Shown here: positions 32,001 to 43,500 of the stretch, piece by piece
Numbering within the stretch: position 1 is the stretch's first letter
How the letters are laid out: each line of letters opens with the position of its first letter
Assembly (NCBI GenBank): GCA_964036275.1
Contig: OZ038433.1
Location: 29,867,485 to 29,931,484 of the forward strand
Source of the DNA: Litoditis marina
Lineage: Eukaryota > Nematoda > Chromadorea > Rhabditida > Rhabditidae
Reading direction: 5' to 3'
DNA: 64,000 nt
Notes under the pieces: model-generated
The model's database searches: none
The model's input: the letters and a program-made list of their open reading frames with translations, nothing else
What the model was told of the DNA's origin: nothing
Made by a program: the position numbers and the translations under genes

Positions 32001-35000
32001 ATGCAATGGAAAAGTGCACGATGTCTCATTAAAATGCTAACTTTACGTAACTAATATAATTACTTTTAGTATAATTCTCACTCTCTGTTCCTCCCCTCCT
32101 CTCACTCTTTCACAGCGCAAACATAAGTATTTTAGTCACGTTTTTGTTTTCGTTCTAACAACTCCTAACAAACATTTTCTGTTTTCTGAAAAACTCCAAA
32201 GTGGTGAAAAATAGCATGAAATAGTCATTTGCACGCTTCCTCTCTCTAAGAGAATGACCCTCATAAAGAGCCAATTTCTTGCGATTGACCAGTTACAAAA
32301 GCGAGAGATCTTTCCGGTCTATGAGAGCGCAGACATCTCCGTCTCTCTGACTCGCACACTCTCTCGTCGAGGCCGCTACAAAAGTGGCTTGCTAATTGGA
32401 GTTGTCTGAGCCGGAACTATATTCTAGTCCAATATATTTCCAGGAGACCCCGATGGAGAAATGTGTGTGACACCGGCTGGCTACGGAACAATGGCAAAGA
32501 TGTTGATCAACACAGGTATCAATTATTTGCATACAATAGTCGTCGCCAACAGAAAGGCAGCAGAGTACTGTATATCTTAATTCAGGCTGTGTACGAACAC
32601 ATGGCTTGGATTCGATAGCTTGTCGATTATAAACTGTCTTGGCGCAGTGGTAAGCGCCCAACTACCAAACTTTTGCTCGTAGACCGAGTTGTAAGTCCAA
32701 TGTGGACAATCCCGTTTTCAAAGATCCGACTAATTAAACTTACTTCCAAAGTTTGAGAACATTGAACGGGAATCTTCTCTTTTTGAGAAATAAGTCGATA
32801 TAAAGTGTTTTTCCTATCGCTTTACGTTCCTGAATATGTTTTGTGCCAATGTGTTCAGCTCTAGCTCATTCGGGTGTTTCAGGTATTCCGACGGCGTTCA
32901 TTCTAGAGGGAGGCTTCTGTTCCGAGTCCCTGGCGGCCAACACGGAATTCGTTCTCAGAGCTCTACTGGGAGAGCTAATTCCGATAGTTGCACGAGAGGT
33001 GGGTGTTTGATCATCCAGTGGCCGTATTCACTAAGCTCAAATAGCCGGGTAAGCTATTTGAGTAAATTTTCCATATTGCTCTGTATGAAGTACGTTAATT
33101 TCTTTTCAAAGCTTATTGTATCTTCGCTGAGTTAGCCGAACCTCTTATAATATGTGAATGAAACGGGAGAAAAGAATAATAACCCAGTAAGAAAACCCCT
33201 CTGAAAATTTGCCCAAATAGCTTACCCGGCTATTCGAGCTTAGTGAATACAGGTGGTAACAACGTGGTAGCAATGAGAGTTGTAGTTTGTTCCGAACACA
33301 GCAAAAACACCGGCAAGCAGACAGCAGTTTGTACAGTCTGTTTCATGCTCTCAACTTTCTTACAGTACGAAATCAGGATCTATCGGTGTTTCATCTTTTC
33401 GTACGTTGTATCAGGGATGCTACCCAAAGCAACACATTCTAACATGTCTCTCAATAGTAGAGAACTGCACTATCTTTCTCATTAGCCAACCCAATCAGAT
33501 GAAAGTTCTAACTCTGTTAATTAATCTTCTTTCAGCCCATGAATCCTACTCTGCCTTCTGTCATTCGCAAGGTGTATGAGCATCATCAGGATCAGTATCC
33601 TTCGTTCAGGACAATGAACACTTTGGTTGATCTACTGAATCCCTTAGAGAAGCAAGAGGTTAGACTTCTGGTATAAAAATGTTATTAATTCAAAAATAAT
33701 GATGTGACGTGAATATTTTCGTTAGTTTGAGCGGGGTTTTTTTTTTTGAAAAGTTTTTCGTAGATCGTGGATAATGAGTTCTCCGCGTACCCAATTTCGG
33801 TTACATTTTTGGTGAAATTTTCAGCGCTGAAACGCTCTTTTTAGTACAATGTTTTAGTAAATGTAAATAAATATGAGTACCATCGAGATGTTTCATCTTC
33901 ATACGACCGTTTAAAGGTTCATTGGATCATTAGATATTCATTAGATACTGCTACGAAATGACTATTGATTAGACTGATTGGCCAAGGTGTAATTTCATGA
34001 ATATAAACACTTCAAATCAGAGAAAGTAGTGTATTCTTACAGTAAACAATGCAATTGCGTGATCATCCTGTTATAGCAGGGCGAATCTTCTTTAGCCCAA
34101 TTGTGAGTTTCAAAATACACGGAGTAGCCATGGCTTCACGTGTCTGTCATTAATCTCTCACATTACCGTCATGCATTTCCTGTATGACATGTATGATGAT
34201 CACCGCCTCGTAACGAAGCTACGTGAAAGAATAAATGAATAAATAAATATAATTTCCAGGAAAAATATTTCGCGAGACAACGAGCTCTGAGCGAGCTCCA
34301 TGCCACCAGAGAGCTCCGTCAGGCCAGATCCACTGAGGTAAAACGTTTGCATCAGTTGAAGGTTTCAGTGCATTTATATAATTTTTGCTCAATATTAGGT
34401 TCAAGTTCTAATGTCGTTGCTCGGAGGCCATGTCTTATAAGTGAAACTACATAATTCTAATTCCGATTTTGTACGGAAAGACGAATTTTCAGTGTGAAAT
34501 CCGAAAATACTGTGATTTTTAGTCGAAGCGTCAGAAAGTATGAATTAGATTTGCATTCCCACCTGTATTTAAAGCAAGATACTGTAACACAACCAGGCAT
34601 ATTCTGAGTGTCCGATCGGGAAAAAAAAACATCATTGTGATAGAGATATTCAGACCAATCAACCGTGGATTGTTTTAGGCAGCTGAAACTTTCGACGAAC
34701 AGTTGGACGATATTGTCAATGGCTATACGAAAGCGGAATTTAAGGTTTGTCGCACATGATATATAATTTTTGGTATTTTATGGAACTTCAATCCTATAAC
34801 TTGTTTTGACTTTCACGTTGCTGATTAGTTCCCCTCGACATTTTCTAAAGTATGTATCGAGCCCAAACTTATACAGTTAGTCAATTGCAGAGTCACGTGA
34901 AACATGTTGAACACAGCACAACTTCGGAACGTGCAATTAAAAATTCACGATTCCTCATTAGAACACTAGCTTCATGTGACTATCCAAACTACTTCTAGTA

Positions 35001-35799
35001 TATGGCCCTTTCTCCCTATTCTGTTCTCACATTCACATTTGAGTGACGTTGCTTTTCAGGAGGTCGTGATGAAGGCGAGTCCTCCGGGAGATATGTCCAT
35101 CTCGATCGAGGACCAGACCGTCACCCTCCTTCTGCCCAAAAACCTACTTCCGGTTGCAGCTTATTCGGTTCGTTAAGGAAAAATGATTATTTGGTCCAAT
35201 CCCAACGCGTTGGTCCTTTGAACTGCAATACATTTTCAATTGCAGCTCAAAGGACCGATGCGTCGGGATTGGTCCTTTGAGCTGCATACTTTCTAACTAT
35301 AATCACTGAAATTGTAGAATGCCGGACCGCGGGGAATGAGCGGTTTTTGACAATCGCCTACTACCCCTACAAGCTTTGGATGACTATGACAAAAGTCGGG
35401 ATAGTTAGCCGTATTAATGAACCTATTCTACGTCTTATTTATTGGTTTGATAGAGAGTCTAAATCTGTTTTGTAGTTTGATCTCGCTACGCGTCATACAA
35501 ATTTTGTATAACAGTGAATAACATATAGTCTATTAAAACGCAAATCTCGATGATGCATCGAGAACACACGAAATACATTTTCCGTACGTGAATGCACATT
35601 GTGTTAATCAAGTTAATTTGTTTCAATGTTTCACAGTTTCTGTTTCCAGCTCCAATTGGCCCTGAATCCTCTGAACAAGTGGCAAGCATCCTCTCAATCT
35701 ACTCTTCCTTCCTCGGCCGAAATGGCGCGATTCGCTGATTTCCTCAATCAAAACTCGCATATAAAGGATCTACAAAACATTCCCGTTCACCAACTTTGA
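29052..35799 (+). CDS. Class II (HDAC6/10-like) histone deacetylase, copy B, 13 exons
   Basis: Exons: 29052-29156, 29587-29709, 30195-30313, 30846-30948, 31297-31468, 31730-31876, 32444-32515, 32883-32998, 33536-33658, 34260-34337, 34679-34744, 35060-35167, 35650-35799; 493 aa, frame intact. Intron positions and phases equal copy A. PGHH, DWDVH and GFDAA ligands are kept; the catalytic position is again Phe (LEGGF, Phe292). Exon 3 lacks one codon and exon 9 has three extra compared with A. Exons 1-5 and 9-13 have many amino-acid changes, yet exon 8 appears identical at the nucleotide level and exon 7 differs by one silent base, suggesting gene conversion there. Promoter-proximal sequence differs fully from A. 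Both copies being open implies both are kept by selection or the duplication is recent; the amount of divergence favours selection. Confidence 0.9.
29355..29456 (+). repeat. TCACGTGA-type element, copy 5
   Basis: GTCTCGTAAAGTTAAAAT to TTTTCACGTAACTG, with an extra CCCACGTGA block. Intron 1 of deacetylase B. Confidence 0.5.
29733..29844. repeat. ACGATTATGTGG palindrome family, copy 9 (diverged)
   Basis: GAGCGATTACTCGCACCAATT to GGATTGGATCACATCATCGTCC, with the CTTTAAACTGCCATT loop arms. Intron 2 of deacetylase B; no counterpart in A intron 2. Confidence 0.7.
31125..31206 (+). repeat. TCACGTGA-type element, copy 6 (fragment)
   Basis: GTAAGTGAAGTTACCATTCTG to GCTGTGTTAAACATGA; ends eroded. Intron 4 of deacetylase B. 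Confidence 0.5.
31556..31725 (+). mobile_element. tRNA-derived SINE, copy 7
   Basis: TAGTCGTCGCCAACAG, CACGCAGTGGTTAGCGC box, ends near AAATCTGGCAATT. It runs to within about five bases of exon 6 of deacetylase B (acceptor TTCAG at 31725-31729). Copy A has no SINE in this intron, so the insertion is specific to B and lies against a functional splice site. Confidence 0.68.
31956..32052 (-). repeat. TCACGTGA-type element, copy 7
   Basis: CCACGTTCACCAGGAACATG to GCTAACTTTACGTAACT, reverse orientation. Intron 6 of deacetylase B. Confidence 0.55.
32274..32412. repeat. Dispersed GGCCAG / CTCTCGTCGAG repeat
   Basis: Counterpart of 14408-14560 in the same intron, ending shortly before exon 7. Confidence 0.5.
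32537..32685 (+). mobile_element. tRNA-derived SINE, copy 8, truncated
   Basis: TAGTCGTCGCCAACAG to TTTTGCTCGTAGACCG; the B-box part is cut. Orthologous to 14672-14867 in copy A. Confidence 0.65.
33014..33255. mobile_element. ~240 bp foldback element
   Basis: GTATTCACTAAGCTCAAATA at the left is inverted at the right (TATTCGAGCTTAGTGAATAC); arms of about 50 bases also share TAGCCGGGTAAGCTATTT. Intron 8 of deacetylase B; copy A has uninterrupted sequence there. Confidence 0.8.
34875..34990 (-). repeat. TCACGTGA-type element, copy 8
   Basis: AGAGTCACGTGAAACATG to TAGCTTCATGTGACTATC. Intron 11 of deacetylase B. Confidence 0.65.
35176..35272. repeat. ACGATTATGTGG palindrome family, copy 10 (diverged)
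   Basis: AAATGATTATTTGGTCCAATC, then TTGGTCCTTTGAACTGCAAT and GCAGCTCAAAGGACC; the right end is degraded. It begins within ten bases of the exon 12 donor. Confidence 0.7.
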
Positions 35800-37582
35800 T
35801 TACCTTCAACTACAACGTGCCCCTGTACATTCTTAATTTTCGATACATAACATATATTAACGTTGTCATCCATGTTTAGTATTTGTGGAAATATAGTTCC
35901 AAAACTAGTACTTTTTCAAGTGTGCTATTTCTTTGCAAGTGTGCTATTTCTCTTCCTAATAAGGGACCTTTTGACTCTGGTAGTTCAGTTCGAGCGTTTA
36001 ATACATTCCCATACTCTTCGTTAATGTTGCACTTGTATACATATTTGTTTTTATACATAAACCATTGTAAATATACCATTGCATTTTTCAGTTAATAACT
36101 AAAACGGAGATTTCACAGACTAACTTCGAACAACGGAAACTACATCCAGTAGCGTATCGCAAGCATACTCAGAACGGTTTTAATCGTGAAACCAATAAAT
36201 TACAGCTTATTTGCTGATCTTTACACACGTCTTTCGTTAGAGGCACATAATGTTCGATGCTTACCAACGGTTTAAAATGTGGGGGGTGTGTTTTGTATTT
36301 TTCCGAAATAGAAACAGCTAGCAAAAGGTTTGTATCTGAGGCGCAAGGCGCTACGCTACGAGGGTACCAATCTAGCAAGCTGGAATGGAATACATGTGTC
36401 CGTATACAGCGGCAATTCATATATACAGTACCCTCCCACCTTTCAGTTGACGAAGATTATGGAGCAGTTATGCGATAAGTTCTACTGTAATCGTCTCCCT
36501 TTCTTGACTAAATGGACTATGTAAACGAGCAAGTTTTTATATTTTCTACAGAAAACATGTTTCAATTTACCGTCTCCGAGCCGGGTGTTTTTTACGAGGT
36601 TTTCCTATCTCTGATAAAATTGAGAAAAGTTCAACGAATCTTCCCGATGATCCATCACATAATCTGTCAAAACGCAGTGCAAATTTGAAAAAAAAGGTGA
36701 GAACAGAGGCCGTATGCATGAAGCCGGTTTTTGTTTTGTACATTTTGTACAATGTTTTCCTATCTCTGATATCTCTCAACAACTATTGGTTAGGAAACGG
36801 AAATATTATGCTAAACATTATGCACTCAGATTCTTGCTCTTAGTTCCTGTTTGAAAGTTTCAAAAAGCAGATAATTACTGGGTCACTCTGTACCACAGCA
36901 CTTTATGTTTACAGTCTCAAAGCATGTCAACGTCAACGTTTTGAGAGAAAAGAAAAAAGGATGAATAACTTATCATGGCCTAATCAATAGTGAAAATGTG
37001 AATTTGCGGGGAAGGGAAATTGTCGAAAATTAAGTGTTTGTCACTAATATGACTCTATAGTTTCATGGAACTCTTTTGGTTGACTAGTTGGATTCCCATC
37101 GCACACCTCATACGTTTACAACCGAGTGATCTCTTAGTCCCAGTAGTTGTTCTCGCTGGTTGTATTTGATTTTAAAACATTACATCACTTCTTATTAATC
37201 AGTCATAGGTGAGAAAAACACTGAAGCGTCGTAGTTTTTCAAGTCCTAATAATATTATTCATTATGTCTCAATCATGGACCAATCTCTAGCGAAAGTATA
37301 GTGGCCATTTCCACGAGAAAGACAGCAACCGATCAATTCATAGTGAGCGATAGAGAGTGTAATTGTAGATCAAAGATACGCAGACGAACTGGCCGCTCGC
37401 AAAGGCCCGCCCCCTACCAAATGAACCACACGTTGTCCACAACGGTTTGAAAAACCTATCAAACCTATAAGAAGTGTCTAGAACTATCGCTGAAAATATA
37501 CTACCACACATCTTCCACTCATTCTGCTACAGAGAAAAAACGACAGCAAAAAAGTTTATACAGTAACATATTTGATCCACCC
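35800..37582. other. Spacer between convergent deacetylase B and FkbM paralog
   Basis: No gene recognised. To about 36.48 kb it is the duplicate of 17.85-18.66 kb, and ATAAGTTCT at about 36.47 kb marks the end of the tandem unit. Beyond lies a GAGGCCGTATGCATGAA word (36709) shared with 5977, 24885 and the palindrome at 40.5 kb. Nothing further stands out up to 37.58 kb. Confidence 0.65.
36310..36465 (-). mobile_element. tRNA-derived SINE, copy 9, reversed fragment
   Basis: On the minus strand: GGTGGGAGGGTACTGTATAT, then CGCTGTATACGGACACATG. The tRNA-like 3' half is diverged. Confidence 0.55.
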
Positions 37583-40500
37583 TCATTCTTCCAGCATTAA
37601 GTATCGACTCCGACACTTCTTGTTGGCCACGTTCAGAAGATACAACCTGCAAACAACGGAGAATGACTCAGCTCACCATTATTATAAAAGGTATGTACGA
37701 GGAATGATACACCATCGTAGACTGATCTCAAATCGCGCAATAAATCGCGTTCACATATTCCATGCTTTTTGTTGTGGTTGAATACCGTTTCTGCCATACG
37801 GTATGACGTGTATCGGAGCCAAACTAGCACAAAGAGTCGGCCTCATCCGTTTTCGACTAAATGAGTAGGTTTTCCAAAATATCGTGCACACGGCACTGTA
37901 AATACTTCTCTGGGTGCGCACGATGCAACACTGTGTATAGTCGTCGCTCAAAGAGAGGCGGCGGCTACAGTGTATCTCATTTCGTGCTGTGTACGACGAC
38001 ACATTTCGCTATGTCCGCATTCCTAGCCTGAGCCAAGTTGGTATAGTGGTTAGAAGCTCCGCCTCCCATACTTTCGAGCGAGGTTCAGTTCTCACAAGAG
38101 CCAGACATTTTATAAAGTTGGCACTCTCTATAGTTCGTCAACCCACCGTAAATGGCCTTCCATGGTGGCCGCTCTTAGTGGCACGTACTCGTGTTCCTCC
38201 AATAGTTGGGTGAAAAAGCTGTGAAACACCGCCTTTTGAACGATATCCCCACTGTGTATCTCGATGTTGATCTAAAACTAAGTTTTCATTGCTAGCTGGG
38301 CTCTCCATGGGTTTCTACTACTATTCCAACTTTCATTGTGCCTGAACTATGGTAGAAACCTGAAAAATCTACTCGTTCATAACCTCGAACTCAAATTTTT
38401 TAAAGACTCATCTCATTGATTTTCTCTTATGACACTGAACAATCTCTAGCAACAATGCTCAGTTTATTGGGAAACTCCAAAGTAGTACTAAACGTCTGGA
38501 AACAATCATAGGCTCGCTGCGAAGTCTCAGTGGGAATGACCGCGACTATGGGCCTGGATCTCTAATTGTCCGATTGTCCAATTGTCCAACTTCAATTGTC
38601 CAATTGTCCATCTCAAATGTCCATTTGTCCAATTGTCTATTTTCAATTGTCCAATTGTCTAATTGTCTGTTTTCAAATGTCCATTTGTCCAATTTTGAAT
38701 CGTTTTTTTTAAATTTTTCTTTCTTTTTACTTTCTAATTTCTCAATGTTTCTTTCTCCTCACACCCGGGGGTCATTTTACGCGTCAAACTGAAAAATTTG
38801 AACTAGGATGAAACTTGCACAACTGGGGTAATCGACCACGAAGATCACGAATACGCGAATTAAAATTTGTTCAACGCGCGCAAAACGTGCACGCGACGCG
38901 ACAAAAAAGGGGTAGTTGATGACGCTGATTTCGAATATCGACATTATGTTAAAGGTTAAAGGTGGTGGGAGGCAAAAGTTTCATGGTGAGCAAAACGAAA
39001 ATTTTCGAACCAAACTTGCAGGGCTAGGGTAGTCGATCATGGACATAACGAATATCGATACGGGGTTAAAGGTGGTGGGGGGGGGGGCTAAAGTATAAAT
39101 GTTCCAAACTTATTCGTATTGGGTCAAACTTCCAGAGAAGGCTTAGTAGACGATAGGGATTCTGAATATCGACATAACATTGAAGTACAATACAATACAA
39201 ATATTTTTTTCATAATCTCAAGTTATTACTGCTTTTGAGGCCACCGTTTTCACCCGTCAACCTTCACGTTATGTCGATATATAGAATCCCTATCGTCTAC
39301 TACGCCTTCTCTGTAAGTTTGACCCAATACAAATAGGTTTGGAACTTTTATACTTTAGCCCCCACCACCATTAACCCCGTATCGATATTCGTTATGTCCA
39401 TGATCGACTACCCTAGCCCTGCAAGTTTGGTTCGAAAATTTTCGTTTTGCTCACCATGAAACTTTTGCCTCCCACCACCTTTAACCTTTAACATAATGTC
39501 GATATTCGAAATCAGCGTCATCAACTACCCCTGCTCCCAAAGTTTTATTCTCAAACTCTAATGTTGACATTTTTGTCGCGTCGCGTGCACGTTTTGCGCG
39601 CGTTGAACAAATTTTAATTCGCGTATTCGTGATCTTCGTGGTCGATTACCCCAGTTGTGCAAGTTTCATCCTAGTTCAAATTTTTCAGTTTGACGCGTAA
39701 AATGACCCCCGGGTGTGAGGAGAAAGAAACATTGAGAAATTAGAAAGTAAAAAGAAAGAAAAATAAAAAAAAACGATTCAAAATTGGACAAATGGACATT
39801 TGACAACAGACAATTAGACAATTGGACAATTGAAAATAGACAATTGGACAAATGGACATTTGAGATGGACAATTGGACAATTGAAGTTGGACAATTGGAC
39901 AATTGGACAATTAGAGATCCAGGCCCTATATCCCAAAAACGTTATAAGGGAGAAGGTTGGAACATATTTCAGATAGATATTTTGTATATTATTCACCTGA
40001 CATATAACGACTGTGGATTTCCTGTTTCTTCTCAATAACTGTCGCAGGAGACCGTATTCAGCGTACTCAATATCAATCATAATCTGGTCGATGAACTGAA
40101 AGTGTAGAGAAACTGGATTGTAGTTCGATCTGCGCTGACCTCAGTATCCTTCAACTACGACTCAAACGAAGCACGAAAAAACAACAAAGTGTGTGCGAAA
40201 TGTACAGTTGCCACCTACTTCTGTTAGAGCGTACGCTAAAACAAGCATCAAAACGTTTTGACGGTTTAGGTACGACTTGATTCTCCGTAAAGCGGTAGCA
40301 AAGTATTGAGTAATTGCACATTATTCAGAGCAGCCAGCGCCCAGTGCCAAATTGAAATATGGTCAATACTTCTTGAATTTCATAAAACCGAGAAAGGTTC
40401 AACGAATCTTCTCGATGATCCATCACATAATCCGTCAAAACGCAGTGCAAATTTAAAAACACGGTGAGAACAGAGGCCGTATGCCTGAAACACCGGGCCG

Positions 40501-43500
40501 GGTTGGAATGCTATCCCAAGCGCCAAGCTCGATTCGGCTATTTCCCAGCCAATTCAGGTCGGGATAGCATCCCGACCCGGCCCGGGATGTTTCATGCATA
40601 CGGCCTCAGGAATTGAGGGGTGCACCCACCTTGCGTCGGACGTCAGTTTCTATGAAGTGGAACAGGTCCTTGTGCTCCACAACCCAATTCGTGTAGCTCA
40701 GGGCTGCAACAACGCTTGAGAGCAGTTTAGGAAATGTATATCCGCCCGAAACATTGCTATTCGATGGAACACTTCTGTCTGTTCTTGTGAATAGTCAGTG
40801 TAATAGTGAGTGAACGGAGGTTAAATCGATACTCACGTTTTTCATATTCATTATTCTGTCTCTCGTGGGTCTCATCAGTTCTTACACCAAATCCTGAGAA
40901 CCAAAAGTAGCCTTCTTTCAAAAGTTACAAAAAAATTGACTGAATTGTCGGGCAATCTCTGTTGCCCTAAAGTTACAAGAACGTACCATCTCCCTCAAGA
41001 ACGGTGGCCAGAAACTGTCCCTCTTTCGCACCAATTGCCGTGTGAAAGAAGGTACCAATCTGAATTATTGATTTATTGATCAATCTAAAGTATATTTGAT
41101 TAATCAAAATAACTTATTGATTCACTCAGCGTTGTTGTTTTTTAAACCTCATTAAATACTGAATCTATTCCATTTCCCTTTTGCCGTCTTTGTAGCAGAA
41201 ATCAGCGTTTTTATACATTTTCAAAGCTGAACTTTATACATTTTCAAAGTTTATACAGTTTTTATACATTTTTATATACGGTTTTTATGGATTTTCAAAG
41301 CTCAACTTGACGAGCTTGACAACTAAGTTTTACTGTTCATATTTCCAAGTTGTCAGATTCTAATACCGAAATAGTTTTTTTGGTTATGCAGTGACCGAAT
41401 GACAGATGTAGTTTGAGGTTACGCCTCACACGCAGCGAAATCGAATCAAACTACAAACACAGCACACAATGCACGGCAGACAAACACAGGGCTGGGCCCA
41501 CATAAACCGCTTGTTTTGAACAGAGCGTACAAGCGTGGTTAAGGAATTGCATTGAATTGGAAATGGAATTGAAAAGAATTGAAAACCAATTCCGAAGAAT
41601 TGAATTGAATTGGTTTTTAAGTTTTAAGAAAAAATGCCTTAAGAGTTGAGATTGGAATTGATTTTTCAAGAATTGGTCGGAATTGGTCGGAATTGGTATT
41701 GAATTGAATTGGTTTTTGAAAACATTGAAAGAATTGGAATTGAATTTTCGGAATTTTTCGAGAATTGGTTGGAATTGGAAATGAATTGAATTGGTTTTTT
41801 GAAATGATGAAAGAATTGGAATCGATATTTTGGAATTTTCCGAGAATTGGTTGGAATTGGAATTGAATTGAATTGATTTTCGGAATTGATTAACCACTCT
41901 AGAACTGTAGTGGTTCTGCCGTTGTCTCAGCTCAGTTACCGGCGGGTCCACTTCTCGCCAGAGACACTATTCAGATTCTCCCCGCTCCTATTCACAAAAA
42001 AAACATTTCCGAAGGCGTATTAGGTTCGCTTTGTCCAAACGCGTGCCTTACTGTATCAGTTGCTCTCTATTACTGTGTTACTGTGTTTTTAGTGTCATCC
42101 CGTTGCTTTTGAGGACCAATTCGTAAATTATGGCGTGTATATAACTTTTCCAGTTTCAAATACAACTCAGGTATGTTCAGCCCTAGACGTGTCCTCTTCG
42201 CTTGTAACTAACCGTGGAATACAGTTGACTATTGACTTTTCCCACTGGATCTGCTCCGAAAAAGGAGCAGTTTGGAAGGTGTCTTTTCATTCCTTCCTCG
42301 GCCCCAATGTCCTTACCAACTCCCAGAGAAATTATGGTACACAACTGGGGGGCGGTTATCTGGAAAGCAAGAGAGAACATACTCTGTTTCGCACACTTGC
42401 GCAACTCTACAGTAGGAAAATAAATGCGTAAACACGTTTTCTGCACACACAATTCCAGATGAAATTGGTTCGGACCCTAGCTTATACTGCACGGTTCAAA
42501 ACTCGACTGGAGCTGCTTATGTTTTCCCGTGTGACGTATGTAGTACAGGTTTCTCGATTGCGGAAAGCGTGAGAATACCTTTTAGCTGTGCGGATACTGT
42601 CAGACATAAATTATTGACCTGTAAATTGTGAATCACCAGCGCAACAACTAGGGCTTTCCAGACTTTTACAGGGATACAAGACAAGCCGTGATCAACAAGC
42701 CACGTTGAGTCCACTTCCAAGTCCCTTTTCAACCAACCATGTGTAGTGGCATGGCGTGAAACTTCACTTCGTCCTTGTTCATATACCCCTGAATGTTGAG
42801 GAAACCTTGATTCGAGCAACTGTTCACAACATGCAACACGCGAGTCCACAGCTGAAAATGTGTTGAGTTTGTAGTTTACGCACACTCAAAACAAAGGGTC
42901 AAACAACAATTACTCAGCGACACTTATGGAGATAGCGATGAAATGTCGAGGGTAATTACCGAACAATGAGTTATGTTAAGATATTTTGAAACTAGGGTTT
43001 TAAGGCATATGATCAAACTACAATTACAGCAGGACTTTGAATTGCAATTTGGCAATTCGATCTTTCGATTATCGAACCTACCTCCTCCGCAGGTAATCCG
43101 TCCACTCTGCTCATAATGCATCTACGGTCCCGATCCAGTAGGTCCAATTTCTAAAATAGGTTTAGGTTGTTCGCTTCATTCAGTGCTAAGTAGAAGGTGT
43201 AACTTGCTCCCAATGTCAAAACTTCCATTAGCTTTTTTGTATGCCAGTTGTTCTAGGGTGTGACAGTCCACATCACTGAATTTACAGATTCACCTCAAAG
43301 TTTTTCCCCACTGAAATGGATACGAGAATTCAATTTTCTGGAAATTGAAACAAGAACTGATAGAAGTTTCAACTACTGTAGAAGTTCATATAGGAATAGT
43401 AAAAACTACAGCTACAACTCTTTCTGGTTCTTAGACTTAGTGCAGTCAGCACCCAGTTGATGATGTTGAAACTTCTACTGTAGAAGTCCATATAGAAATG

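Noticed and set aside
18659..36483. Second deacetylase as an uncollapsed allele of the first
   Set aside because: Many amino-acid and indel differences, different intron insertions and a clean tandem junction fit paralogs better than haplotypes; depth data would settle it.
42517..42885. 122-codon minus-strand frame between exons of the FkbM paralog
   Set aside because: It lies in the intron between 43082 and 42359, which join in frame without it, and has no family motif.
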